From Plantago elongata (Eukaryota > Streptophyta > Magnoliopsida > Lamiales > Plantaginaceae), in the NCBI GenBank assembly GCA_036897095.1, contig JAYMSP010001960.1, forward strand, positions 1 to 27,420: 27,420 nt of DNA, written 5' to 3'. The first letter of the stretch is position 1; each line of letters begins with the position of its first letter. This document shows positions 11,116 through 21,962 of the stretch, one piece after another. Below the pieces are notes generated by a model. That model saw only the letters and a program-made list of their open reading frames with translations, had not been told where the DNA came from and did not search any database. Both the position numbers and the translations under genes were made by a program.

Positions 11116-11477
11116 AGCCTAGATAGTTTGGTTAAGCAATGTTTATTCTTAAATTATTTTTGTTGTACGCCGGCTCGTGAATTGGTGTGCCATATCATAA
11201 AGATTTGGAGGGGAAGAAGGCGGCGTAGATTGCTAATTCATGTACATCATACAGTTCTCTTTCAAAATTATGGATACAGGATAGGTACATTTAAAGTTTA
11301 AACGCCTCTTCTGTTACGTATCATGTAAAAATTGTACATTCTTGAATATGTGGATTGAGAATTTGAGATATTGTATCTTGAATCTTGATAAAATCAATAT
11401 TTCCAGTGATTGAGCTTTGATCCTTTTGTATATAAAGAGCTTCTCAGCAAAATTGTGCACCGTGCATGTTGATCCTC
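11116..11477. other. 3' flank between convergent genes
   Basis: This stretch holds the probable 3' UTR of the AT74-like gene and the tail end of the opposing F-box gene. I see no canonical AATAAA on the plus strand in the first 200 nt and no further gene. Confidence 0.5.
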
Positions 11478-12358
11478 TTATCTCCTCCGAGCATGACTGC
11501 GAGCATTAATTTTATGCTGCAGTTTAAATCTCTGGAACGGAGATTGGATAGACCTGGACCAGATAAATTCCGGCCTTACCGGCTTCATCAGAAATTTTGC
11601 CCAACGGCAAATATCCTCCTCATTACTCGTATCTGGATGTTCCTGCAAGCCCATAGCATCAAGATGCTCAAACACCACATCATAACCTGGGAAGTACTCC
11701 TGCTGATCATTCTCAACTCTGTGTTCATGAACCAAGAAAAATTAGATCGCAGGTCCTATGTAAGAAGAATAATATTTTAAAAAAATGCAGGGGTAATTTG
11801 CCAATAACTCACCTACAGAAGAAAAAAAGACTGAAACAAATCTGTATACAAGGGTTAAGAATCTTACTTGCAATGACCAGCAATGGCACCATCACCAGAG
11901 AACCCATAGCAACTCGACAAAGACAAAACTTTAAGATCCGGAAAGGACTTAGCCATGCGCTTTAAGCTTTCATCATCAACCTTGACAGAGACAAGTCTCA
12001 GCTTCTCCAGAAAAGGGTAGAACTTGGCAAACATGTCCAACCAAGGCCCAGCATTATTACCATTTCGACGCCAATCCTGTGGCAGACTCTTGAAGTATCC
12101 AATGTATCCTTGTAGCGTGACACTTGTGACTCTAGTGAACCGTCTAGTCACAACATGAGGACAGACGGGGTAGCAGTTTCTTACAAACACGTCCTGTCTT
12201 GTCCACCTCTCGGCTTCGTACCAAGTTTTGTTGACAAGGGAGAATGAGTTTCGGTCATGGTTGGAAAATATGTCTAATGAAAGAATCTTTCCTAGTACTT
12301 CGTCAGGGAAAGAACGGTCTGCACATGAGGATGAGTCCGAGTTCGATCCACGATTCAT
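11478..12358 (-). CDS. Short divergent TIR1/AFB-like F-box protein
   Basis: Exon 1 (12358-11868) starts at ATG and encodes an F-box at about residues 16-61 (SFPDEVLGKIL, then DRNSFSLVNKTWYEAERW), as in auxin receptors. It continues through the first LRR region, with RRFTRVTSVTLQG and SFPDLKVLSLSSCYGFSGDG. It ends after GHC plus two bases, exactly where TIR1 exon 1 ends. The normal second exon (NLKELDL in TIR1) is missing. An acceptor at 11719 leads in phase into a 139-nt exon containing EYFPGYDVVFEHLDAMGL, which I do not recognise. It stops at a donor at 11579 or reads through to TAA at 11480-11478 (243 residues). A stronger acceptor at 11813 would give K then TGA. TIR1 has K74 and H78 (InsP6 and auxin contacts); here LKGKPHF is LQGYIGYF. 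It is either a truncated F-box gene or a decaying copy. Confidence 0.7.
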
Positions 12359-13056
12359 TGGAAGCGAGCAGGTTTCTAGAAAATAAATTAATTCACACGA
12401 TCGACCAGGTTCTTATTATATAGTAAGAAGACGACCCAGTTCGAGTGGGATTCAAAGTTAATTTACTGTTGACATACAAAATTGCATGAACAACCCTTTA
12501 ACTAGATGCTATATTATTGCACATGAACATAGACTATCTTAAAATTAAAATATTAGAACCCCAATGTTAAATCGTTCCATACGACATTTTATTTAATATA
12601 ATTTCTCATTTTAAGTTTCACATTTAATGGGTTATTTAGCACAGAACTTTAATTGAAATATAACTCATGAGTATCAACTAAAATTTAATTGAGGTGTATA
12701 TATTTATATTTATTATAAATTTAAAAAATTTATATATGTTTTTATAAGTTTGTTACGTATGTTTTGAGCTAGTTGATTTATATCTCAATTATGAGATCAT
12801 AATGACATTTCAATTATAATAGTATGAAGAAATATGAATCTAAGTCCTACTAAATTAAAAGGCAGGTTAATTCTATTTCACACAATTAGTAAATAATTAT
12901 TTTTTATGGAAAATACAGTATACTTCTTCTGTGGTGGAATAATATTTTATATTCCTTTTATAAACATATCACTACAAATGTCTCATATTTATTCATGGCA
13001 ACATTTTTAATTCATATACATTTGTCCCTAAATATTTTATACTGCAATACTGAATA
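12359..13056. other. AT-rich intergenic DNA between divergent genes
   Basis: This lies between the starts of the F-box gene (minus) and the RBR gene (plus) and should hold the F-box promoter. No strong TATA or other element stands out and no gene is seen. Confidence 0.5.
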
Positions 13057-13308
13057 CTCCCTCCAGTGTTTTACAAACTTCCTATCCTCCAACTTTCAGA
13101 TTAAGAAAATTGTAATAAAAATAATAATTTATAAGAGGTATTATATAAAATTGTAAGTGGATGATAAAGTAAGAGAGATTATTAAAGTGAGAATGATAAA
13201 TGATAAAGAATAAGTTAGTTGAATGAAAACTTGTCATTAATGGAACTAAGAAGTTTTTAATGTAATATTAAAAAAGAAAATTAGGAGCTATTAAATTAAC
13301 GGAGGGAG
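13057..13308. mobile_element. Stowaway-like MITE in the RBR promoter region
   Basis: This 252-bp element begins CTCCCTCC and ends GGAGGGAG, and is flanked by TA on both sides (13055-13056 and 13309-13310), which is the Tc1/mariner Stowaway signature. The interior is AT-rich and non-coding. It ends about 225 bp before the RBR start codon and about 50 bp before the TATA-like box, so it may contribute to that promoter. Confidence 0.85.
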
Positions 13309-13357
13309 TATTAAATTTATTGTCCAAAATTAAGGTTCATTTGTTTTTGGGCGGGAG

Positions 13358-13364
13358 TATATAA
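13358..13364 (+). promoter_or_regulatory. TATA-like box of the RBR gene
   Basis: TATATAA lies about 170 bp before the ATG at 13533, downstream of the MITE. About 40 bp further on, ATTCGCGC (13404-13411) fits the plant E2F consensus WTTSSCSS, but a single 8-bp match may be chance. Confidence 0.4.
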
Positions 13365-13532
13365 CAAAATTGCGAGGGTATCGATGTGAATAACCTCTGG
13401 AAAATTCGCGCGCTCTTGATCGTATTTTTAACATAATAAAGACAGTCCTAAAAGGGAAATATTGGTAGAAAATATTTCATCACTTTATTTTGCAGTTACA
13501 AAATCAAACCAAAACCCTTCCATCAGAAACAA

Positions 13533-16204
13533 ATGTCATCAATCGACGATTCCGACGAGCTTCAAGCAATCGCCGCCGAGCAACGCCGTGAACTCATGGC
13601 TGCGAAAGAACTCGATTCCGATCTCGATTTCGCTTTCGACCTCCAGCTCCAAGAAGCCCTCACCGCTTCCCTCTCCCTCAATGACCTACCCTCCACTTCA
13701 TCCGCTCCCATTTCAAACCCTAGGCCACAAAACGCCGACGTTTTCTCCTTCGCCAAGTTCCAAACCGATGAACTGATGAAGCTTGAGCAGGAATTGAGTG
13801 ACCAGACTGTCTCCGAAGCGGGATTCCGTAAGTTAAAGGCTGATTTGCAGCGGAGGCTGCACGATCGGAGGGTGGCGGAGGAGATATCGAGGATGCCGGA
13901 GGATGAGTGGGAGGAGTTTGGGGATGATTACGAGAGGCCGTTTGGGGAGGGGTGTTCGAAGGGGGATGAGAGTGAGGTGTTTAGGATATATTTCAAGGGG
14001 TTGGTGGAGGAAAAGAAGATGGGGAGAGGAGCTGTGCTTGGAGGGATTGGGGTTGCGATTTGCGACTCGAGGGATGAGTTGTTGTTGGAGCTGAGGAAGC
14101 CGGTGCTTATGAGTAGTTTGAGTAAGAATTTTGTGGAGTTCTTGGCATTAATTGAAGGGCTTAATGCTGCGTTGAGTTTGGACCTCAGGAGGGTTGCGTT
14201 CTACTGTGATTACTACCCGACTTATAATTTTGTGAGTACAATTATCATCTTAGTTTTGAGCTTATATGATCATAGCTGTAGTTTTTGTTGTTTTCTTATG
14301 CTGATTAGGATATGGTAAGTAGCTGCTTTGTGTTGATTTATGTACTAGATGGTAATTGGAGTGAAAAGTGGAGTGTTAGTGATTTATTTCATCGCTAAGA
14401 ATATGTGAATTTGATTCTAGTTGATTGGTTCATTGGTTGTTCTCTATAATGTGATGTCTACTTAGAATGCTCAATTGATCATCCTTGCATTAGAATACAT
14501 GTTAAAATGAGGCAGAACAGGTTGTGGTGTGAGGAGTGCTTCCAAATGTCACATTTTCACACATGACGGTTCTGGATATTAATGGTTTGGCGAGTAGTTA
14601 AGATGCTATGTAATGAAACCAGAACTGTTTTTAATCCTCTCTATTGCTGTGAGTCTGTGACTGTCATATTTGAAACTGTTTTAGTGGTGTTGTGTGATGT
14701 GGATCAGAGCCGTAATATCTTGTCTCTGTAATACTAATTTGTGTGCCTTAGTGTCATGGAACACATGATCATGTACTTGCATTTGTTTGACTATCATATG
14801 AAGCAAATGGCACAGTTGTTATTAATTAATAATGTCGTTATCTTGATAGCACGTGGAGAAGCTTTATTGCTACTCAGTACTAAACATTGAGTTCCTTAGC
14901 TTAGGTCTCTTAATATTGCTTGGCCATATTTAGCAGGTAGTAAACATAAATGATTCCTAGGTTAGTGATAGCTCATGTCTGTCATTCAGTCATCTTTTGA
15001 CTGTGACACTTTTGATGCAGCAGCACTAGGCCTCAATGACTTGCATAGTATTGTTGTACATATGTGCATAGAATATTGGCTTACCTTTGTATTCTGATTT
15101 CAGGTTACTGGTCGGTGGATACCAAAACAGAGAAAACTTAAACAACTGTTTGAGAAAGTTTCCCAGCTTCGTGACAAATTTGTCTATTGCCAGCCATTTT
15201 TTGCACCGAGGTATGATATCAAATGTGCAATCAGATTTGCAAGGGAAGCAATAGATTCTCAGCTGAGCAAGTCTGCAGAAACAGGTTGCTCAAGAATTTC
15301 GTACGAGACATGTGTCATTTGTTTAGAGGACAAGGATACTAGCCAAATCTTCACAATCGACAACTGTATGCACCGTTACTGCTTTTCTTGCATGAAACAA
15401 CATGTGGAGGTGAAGTTACTGCACGGAATATTGCCTATGTGCCCACATGAGGGGTGCAAAAGTGATCTGAAAATTGATAGTTGTAGAAAATTCTTGACCA
15501 CTAGACTGATCGATATTATGACCCAGCGTATTAGGGAGGCTTCAATTCCTTTAACAGAGAAGGTGTACTGCCCTTATCCTAAATGTTCGGCCTTAATGAC
15601 CAGAAGGGAGGTTCTTGAATATTCAAAGAGCTCCATTTTAGGAGCAGAAAGATCTGGAGCTAGAAAGTGCTTGAAATGCAATGGTCTGTTCTGCATCAAT
15701 TGCAAAGTACCTTGGCACAATAACATGACTTGCTTTGACTACAAGAGGTCAAATCCTTACCCACAGCTTGAGGAAGTGAGGTTGAAGAATTTGGCAGCGT
15801 CGAATTTGTGGCGTCAATGTGTGAAGTGCAATCATATGATTGAACTTGCTGCAGGGTGCTACCACATGACTTGCAGGTTTTTACTTATACATAAATTATT
15901 TGAATTAGATAAAAATTGAAGTGAACACAGGAGATTTTTCCTTCCTTTTCTTTTTAGAACAAACACATAGTGTCCTGCATAAATTATTGGCACGTAACTC
16001 AATTAGGTTTTGTCATTTCGGTGAAACTTTTGCAGATGTGGTTATCAGTTTTGCTATACCTGTGGTGCTGAGTGGAGAAACAAAAAAGCTACTTGCTCTT
16101 GTCCGCTTTGGCATGAAGATAACATTCTAGAAGAGCAGGATGAGGATGATGACGATGACGACTATTTTGACTATGAATCTGATTCGGATGATGATTATTT
16201 GTAA
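13533..16204 (+). CDS. RBR-type E3 ubiquitin ligase with RNase H-like domain
   Basis: Three exons (13533-14231, 15104-15876, 16036-16204) give 546 residues. An acidic, helical N-terminus precedes a plant RNase H-like (RVT_3-type) domain at about residues 150-290. There the usual first catalytic Asp is replaced (YFKGL, K155), while E202 and D226 remain. RING1 starts at C303 (CVICLED, then MHRYCFSCMKQH). IBR follows from about C389 (CPYPKCSALM, then CNGLFCINCKVPWH). Rcat starts at C472 (CVKCNHMIELAAGCYHM), with the probable catalytic cysteine at C485. Exon 3 supplies the last zinc ligands (CGYQFCYTCGAEW, then CSCPLW) and an Asp/Glu-rich tail. RBR ligases accept ubiquitin from an E2 on the Rcat cysteine before passing it on. 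The substrate is unknown. The exon 2 donor (GTTTTT) is weak. Confidence 0.93.
14232..15103 (+). other. RBR intron 1
   Basis: An 872-nt phase-0 intron with donor GTGAGT and acceptor TTTCAG. It is T-rich and has no second gene. It splits the RNase H-like domain. Confidence 0.85.
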
Positions 16205-17044
16205 ATAACGAATGTTCACATTTTGTTTGGCCAGCTGTAATTTTTCTTATATCGAACTTTCATCTAATACTCATACTTTTGGTAGTGGCTGTTTTTTTTC
16301 TGATGGCATGTCTGATGATGCAAGAATGATGCTTTTCGAACAAGAAATTCGTCTCGTTAAAATGTGTTCTGCATAGGTTTGTCTGAGACGTATAACTGAA
16401 TTGGAATGTACTAGAGTTTTGACTTTAAAGGTATTTTTGCCAGTGTTTACAAATGCTTGCATATCAATATTTTTTAAGATGTGTTTAAAATGTTTATGGT
16501 ATAACGATGAATTGCTAATTAAATTTATGATAGTTGGTTTAGTAGAAAAAAATGTTTCATGACCAGTAGGCACATCCATTTTCTATTATCTTTACGATAG
16601 TGACGACTATCCAACCTCTACATTCTTCACTTAGCAGTATTTTTGTTCCAAGATACATTTAAAATTACTTAACCAATGTACCTACCATCTAGTTCCATCT
16701 TACTTGATTATAATAATATTAATTTGACGGAATGTAAATAAAATACATGGTTTGAAAAATGATCCGAATAGAAACTATGTCTTCGATAAATTATTAATGA
16801 AAACGTTATTATAGGAGTACAGTTTATGAGAAATGCTTCATAAATATTAGATTTAACAAAAGAAAAGTTAACTAATAATTTCTTATGAAAAGTTAATAAT
16901 TAACCTACTATTACAGGTCCAAAATTGATAGATAAAATCAACTTAGTACTAAGTAGGCTCATAGAAACAAGAATGACACTAATATTAATTAAGCATACTC
17001 TTATTGAAATTCTATCATTAATATTAATTAATGTTTTGATGTGA
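16205..17044. other. Intergenic DNA between RBR and ATP synthase d genes
   Basis: The RBR 3' UTR is expected at the left, and the ATP synthase subunit d promoter at the right. The centre is AT-rich with repeated ATTAATATTAATT words at about 16980-17030. No gene or clear transposon end is seen. Confidence 0.5.
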
Positions 17045-17050
17045 TGGGCT
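17045..17050 (+). promoter_or_regulatory. Site II-like element (TGGGCT)
   Basis: TGGGCT lies about 95 bp upstream of the TATA box. TGGGCY (site II) motifs are bound by TCP factors and are enriched in promoters of nuclear genes for mitochondrial proteins, which fits the downstream gene. Only one copy is seen, so the support is modest. Confidence 0.4.
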
Positions 17051-17142
17051 TGAAACCAAAAGTCCATGATGAAACGGCCTACTACCGGAAAACCCAAATA
17101 CACTAGTTCTCCAAACGTATGCTCATCATCCATCAAATAGGG

Positions 17143-17149
17143 TATATAT
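17143..17149 (+). promoter_or_regulatory. TATA box of the ATP synthase subunit d gene
   Basis: TATATAT about 75 bp before the start codon, a spacing that would leave a short 5' UTR of about 40-50 nt. Confidence 0.55.
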
Positions 17150-17222
17150 TCATCTAATTCCCAAATTCACTTCTCCATCACGAACCTATCTACCCTCAAT
17201 CGAATCAAATTCAATCGGAAAA

Positions 17223-20200
17223 ATGAGCGGAATTGCAAAGAAGACAGCTGATGTAGCCTCAAAGGCCGCAAAGCAAATCGATTGGGACGGCTTGGCCAAG
17301 GTCCTCGTCACCAATGAAGCTCGCAAGGAGTTCTCCGCCCTCCGCCGCACCTTCGACGATGTCAACAACCAGCTCCAGACCAAGTTCAGTCAGGTTCGAG
17401 ATCCGATTTTGGTTTTATTGTGATGGTTATGGATTGGATCTATCCGATGTCTATGTTTTCTGCTTTTTGTTGCTGTTGTTTAGGGGCTCTAACTTATGTC
17501 ATCTGGTGTATGTAAATTTGATTTTGATGCCTAGGTTTTCAGCTGTTTATGTTGTATTTAGGGAATATTTTTCGTCTACGGTAGTGCATTCGGTGTGAGT
17601 TATAGATGAGTTCCTTCACTTGGAATTAACTTTCAGCTGAGTAATTGATGTAAAATTCGTATGTCCGTACTCTTATTGAGGTAGCCCTTTATTAGGGAGA
17701 AAGGAGACTGGTACATTTGGTTTTGTTTGTGTTGTTTAGGGGCACGAATTTATGTCATCTGTCTGTTAAATTGGATGTATGGAAATTTGATTTGATGTCT
17801 AGGATTTCAGCTGTTTATGCTATGTTTAGGGAATAGTTCTCGTGTACGGTAGTACATTTGGTGTGAGTTATAGATGAGTTCCTTCACTTGAAATTAACTT
17901 ATAGTTGAGTTATTTGATGTTAAATTCATGTGTCCATACTATTATCAAGTTAGTAGTTTATTAGGGAGAAAGGAGATTGGTACATTTGTTTTTGTCTGAC
18001 AGTAACCTTCATTGATGTATAAACGTGTATGCATTTCTTTCTTTCGGATGCGTAAAATATATGGATTACCTCGGGATTGAAAAGCTGAAGTCTACAACTT
18101 GAGAAAGTAATTGTCTGCCTTCGTTTAGTGGACAGTGTTGAAATGCTTTAATTCTATACAGAAAGTAGTAATTGATTTGAGGAGCTGGTGATGTATATGG
18201 GAAAAGCCTTTTCCAGTTGGTATTTGCATTGTGTGAAGGGAGTATTTCATGAATTTGAATCATAGTAGTAATAGTATGATTTTCTGTGACTAAATTGGTG
18301 ACAGTGTCTAATATATTAGGGCAGTACCAAACCGGTAATGTTAAGTAGGTGTAACTATTATACCTGATAATGTCATACAACTATACAAGTGTCACAGTTA
18401 AGGTTTGGTTTTTTCTTCTTCTTTTCATTTGTCTTTTTATCATCTCCTACATGGATGGAGGGAAGGTAGAAGCATAGGTGTTATTTCATATTTCTGCCTA
18501 TGTTACCCAAATTAGGTACCAAGTGACCAACACTGGTGCGTATCCGAGTATCAGACCTGGCTATTTTATGAAAAAGAATCCATCCCCCCCCCCCTCAAGT
18601 CTCCAATTGCTGTACCATGTTGGAGTATCAAGTGTCCGACGATGGTATGCATGGTGAATTTAAGAGTCCTGGTAGCATAGATTTCTGCTGCATGGCTACA
18701 TGATCATAGATTCATAGTTAAACAATGTTTACATTTTATCAGTTCTCATGTGTTTTCCGAAAATACTTTTCTGGTTTTCTTCGATGTTTTGTTTTGTATA
18801 AATTCATTTTTGAAATGATGAATATTTTCCAGTTGCGACATTTATGTTAACAAATGAGTGGTTGTCTATAATAGAGCGTGGCCCTTACCTAAGGCTGTCT
18901 TATCTCTCTTCTCTGTCACTGAGCTCCACATTGGTTCTATTTGAAGTATCATGTGCTACCAATTGTCTATCTTATTATGTTTGCTTTACTAGTTCTGGAA
19001 GAAAGTTAACAAAATACTTATCAAAGCAGGGCACTTGGAATAATATTTTTATTTTCTTGACCAATTAGAAACCAGTACCCATTGACTGGGAGTACTACAG
19101 GAAGGAACTCGGCTCTCGATTGGTTGATATGTACAAGCAAGCTTTTGATGGTATGCACGCTTGTGTTGCATTTTGCTATATGTTTGCCTGTTTTGCAGCA
19201 GCACTTTTTCTCTCTTTTACAGTTTATATGTCTGTGCATATCCTAAATAGTTAAATTATCAGTTCAAGAGGATTAAATAGTTATCAAAATTCTCATGTTT
19301 CATTTTTAATCGGTTATAGAAAATTCTTTTAGGTGGTTCTGAACAATTTTTATTAGTATAGAATCCCTAGTACACAGCAGTAATTTAGAGCTGACATTAG
19401 TTTTATCATTCAAATTATGACAATTACTTGCAGATTGAAGCTCGGTGAAGCTTACTATCCTCAGTAGTTAATGACTTAATTCCCCTCTACCTGCATTACT
19501 TTGATGATGCCCTGGGGTCTGTGTAATCCCTTCGCCAACAAATCAGTTATATGATGGGATAAATCGGACGTGGCTATTGGTATGATCATAACTGATCAAT
19601 ACCATATAAATTCAGATATTAGAAAGCTACTCACTCCAGACGTTAATGTTCATGATTATCTCTTGGACACTTTAGGTTATGTGGAAAGTGTGAACTACAA
19701 GCCACATGTAACAATGTCTGTTGATCTCATACCTGATTAGTGAATGTATGGGTGTCGCAAATATATCCTACCAATCTATACAAACTATTGACCTGTGTGT
19801 TTTAGAAGATGAGGGTACATGACATTCATAAACAAAATCATGCCCTAACTTTATGGTATGCAAGATTGAGACATGATAACTCGAGATATGGGCTTAGATT
19901 GCAGGACGCAGAATATTTTTGAATGACATCCCGGCCACCAGTTCTTGGTTGCTCCTGACCTTGGATGCAAAATACATAAATGTCCGCACATTCTTTCCTA
20001 TCCTCTCTGCCACTACGTGGCTTGTCTGTCACCACCTCGTTTTTCTCCTGCATGTGGATCCCTACTGCATTACCATCTGCTGAAGCACCACTGCATTTTT
20101 CTGTGTGGGTTTATCTGATTTGTAAGTTGAAAGTGACTCATCTTATTTGCCATGCACTGGATATGGGAATAAGCCATGACATTATTTTGATGAAGATGAA

Positions 20201-21103
20201 GAAATAAATGTGAAATTACAAATGGACCTGACACTGTACATTTCTGAGTTCATTTTGGGCTGGAAACATGTCAATTTTTTTTATCTTATCCGGTAATCCA
20301 TGAATTGGTTTTATCTATTAAACTTCCTCACGTTGCTATCGTAACTTATATGTCCTAAAAAATCTTCTGTGTTTGTTACACCATTGATCCATGGAGTAGC
20401 AAAATCTTGGCTTCTGTGTTGAACATCTGAAAATATATTTATGCTTTATCCTTCTCTTTCTAGTTTGATAATTGCTTAATTTTCTGATGCAGAGATCAAA
20501 ATCCCAAAATATGTTGACACTGTTACACCCGAATACACATTGAAATTTGATGCTCTGGTGAGACCAATTGACTCTGATATCTATATATTACGTCCTTTTG
20601 TTTGAGAACTTGGGGATCTCTATTTCTTTTTTATTCTATTGTGAATAGACTAAAGAACTTTATTCTAGTAAATAACCTCGCCAACTTGAGATTTTTATAA
20701 CACTCATGGCTATTTAGAAATTTCCGCGCCTCAATTCTTTTTACCAACTTATAAAATACTATGAATTGCTCAACAAGGAAGTTTCTTATAATCTTATGAT
20801 CGCAACTTCTTTTGGGGAACAGTTGGTTGAGATGAAACAAGCTGAGCAGGAGTCATTGGAGAACTCAAAGAGATTGGAAATAGAAATTGCAGAGATGGAA
20901 GAATTGAAGGTTAGAAAGATTACATAAATTCTCGTGCTGATCTCTTTTCCGATGCATGTATTGTGTATAGATTTCTCAGACTTTGTCTTTTTATTTGACA
21001 GAACAAGTTTAGCACCATGACAGCTGACGAGTACTTCGAGAAGCATCCCGAGCTCAGGAAGAAATTCGATGATGAAATTAGAAACGACTACTGGGGTTAC
21101 TAG
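17223..21103 (+). CDS. ATPQ: ATP synthase subunit d, mitochondrial
   Basis: Five exons (17223-17393, 19069-19150, 20493-20557, 20823-20909, 21002-21103) give 168 residues, the same length as the Arabidopsis protein (At3g52300). The protein is part of the peripheral stalk that joins F1 to Fo of the mitochondrial ATP synthase. Family signatures are IDWDGLAKVLVTNEARKEF near the N-terminus, IDWEYYRK after the first junction, IPKYVDTVTPEY in exon 3, a charged helical stretch in exon 4, and TMTADEYFEKHPEL with a WGY C-terminus. There is no long cleavable presequence, but the first 20 residues are basic and amphipathic as in relatives. All junctions keep frame with GT..AG introns. It looks fully intact and is probably expressed constitutively. 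Confidence 0.97.
17394..19068 (+). other. ATP synthase d intron 1
   Basis: A 1675-nt phase-0 intron with a non-ideal donor (GTTCGA). Besides the 256-bp duplication it contains a run of 11 C at 18584-18594, likely length-variable. There is no other gene. Confidence 0.8.
17475..17990 (+). repeat. Tandem 256-bp duplication in ATP synthase d intron 1
   Basis: Copy 1 (17475-17730) and copy 2 (17731 to about 17990) are adjacent direct repeats, both beginning GTTGTTTAGGGGC. They share GAGTTATAGATGAGTTCCTT and TTATTAGGGAGAAAGGAGA, among others. They differ by scattered substitutions and small indels, so the duplication is not recent. It lies in the first intron of a housekeeping gene. Confidence 0.85.
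19151..20492 (+). other. ATP synthase d intron 2
   Basis: A 1342-nt intron (donor GTATGC, acceptor GATGCAG). Short open frames on both strands around 19840-20200 resemble nothing known and show no codon structure. I see no transposon ends. Confidence 0.75.
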
Positions 21104-21171
21104 TTTCAACATCCTGTAACATTTCTTACCACCCAATTTGAGGTATTTTTGGAGTCCAGCTGCGATTCAGA

Positions 21172-21177
21172 AATAAA
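21172..21177 (+). terminator. Polyadenylation signal of the ATP synthase d gene
   Basis: AATAAA lies about 70 nt after the stop codon and is followed by ATGAATAAC, a second weaker signal. This is a typical position for a plant near-upstream element. Confidence 0.55.
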
Positions 21178-21760
21178 TGAATAACATATTTGCTTTTCAA
21201 TTTCACATTAAGAGTCTTTCCCGTCTCAGAAGCAGCTTCTAACTCTCTGTGATTCCCTGCATTGGAAGCTTCTTGAAACATGTACTTTTGCTAAAACTTT
21301 GCTTATGAAATTTGCATTTGCAACCTACTTTTGGTAGTTATTAACTATTCAGATTTCAGTAATATACCTGGCGGCTAATGATAAAATCCAAGATGAGATT
21401 TGTTGGTTTCTGCTATCTGAAAAGTTCGTGATTGGAAAAACCAAATTTGTGGTGTTTGAGGGAGCTGTTAAAATTTTACTACGAACCTAATTTTATTCAC
21501 ACCAGAATCCGACCTTCTTAGAATTTTACTCTCTGTTGTTCTGACAAGGTTTTCGTTTTACCTTTTTCTGGTTGAATGTAATCAAATTTGACCATGAATT
21601 GTTCTTGAAATATAATGATAGCAATAAATTATATTGACAAAAATTAAACTATAACACTTCATATTAATATAAATTTATTAGATACTTGGAGTATATTATA
21701 ATGGTAAATTAGAAAGCAAAAGCGGAGGTTGCATTTTTCTAATGACATTAACATTTGCTA
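21178..21760. other. Intergenic DNA downstream of the ATP synthase d gene
   Basis: No gene is seen. The left 200 bp may still be transcribed 3' flank. The stretch turns AT-rich after about 21600 and ends at the first of two Stowaway-like MITEs. Confidence 0.45.
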
Positions 21761-21960
21761 CTCCTTTGGAGTTAACGTGTAGTTTATCTGAAACTTAAAT
21801 TAGTGTAGTTAAAATTAACGAGAGCGGGATAACCTACATTTCTTCGTAATGTACGAAGTTATCTAGAAAAAAATGATAACATTTTATGGGACGAATTGTA
21901 TATAGTTAAGTGACATTGAAAAATGTCATATATGAATGGAGTTCTGCATGACAGAGGGAG
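21761..21960. mobile_element. Stowaway-like MITE
   Basis: A 200-bp element starting CTCCTTTGGAG and ending CAGAGGGAG, flanked by TA at 21759-21760 and 21961-21962. The inverted ends match imperfectly (CTCCTTTG against CTCCCTCTG). It is non-coding. The size, TA flanks and CTCC ends fit the Stowaway group. Confidence 0.6.
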
Positions 21961-21962
21961 TA

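Noticed and set aside
11466..11780. Plus-strand open frame of 104 codons
   Set aside because: It overlaps the minus-strand F-box exon candidate, starts in an unsupported context and has no family features.
20786..21136. Minus-strand 116-codon frame over ATP synthase d exons 4 and 5
   Set aside because: It spans true exons and an intron on the other strand and shows no recognisable protein.
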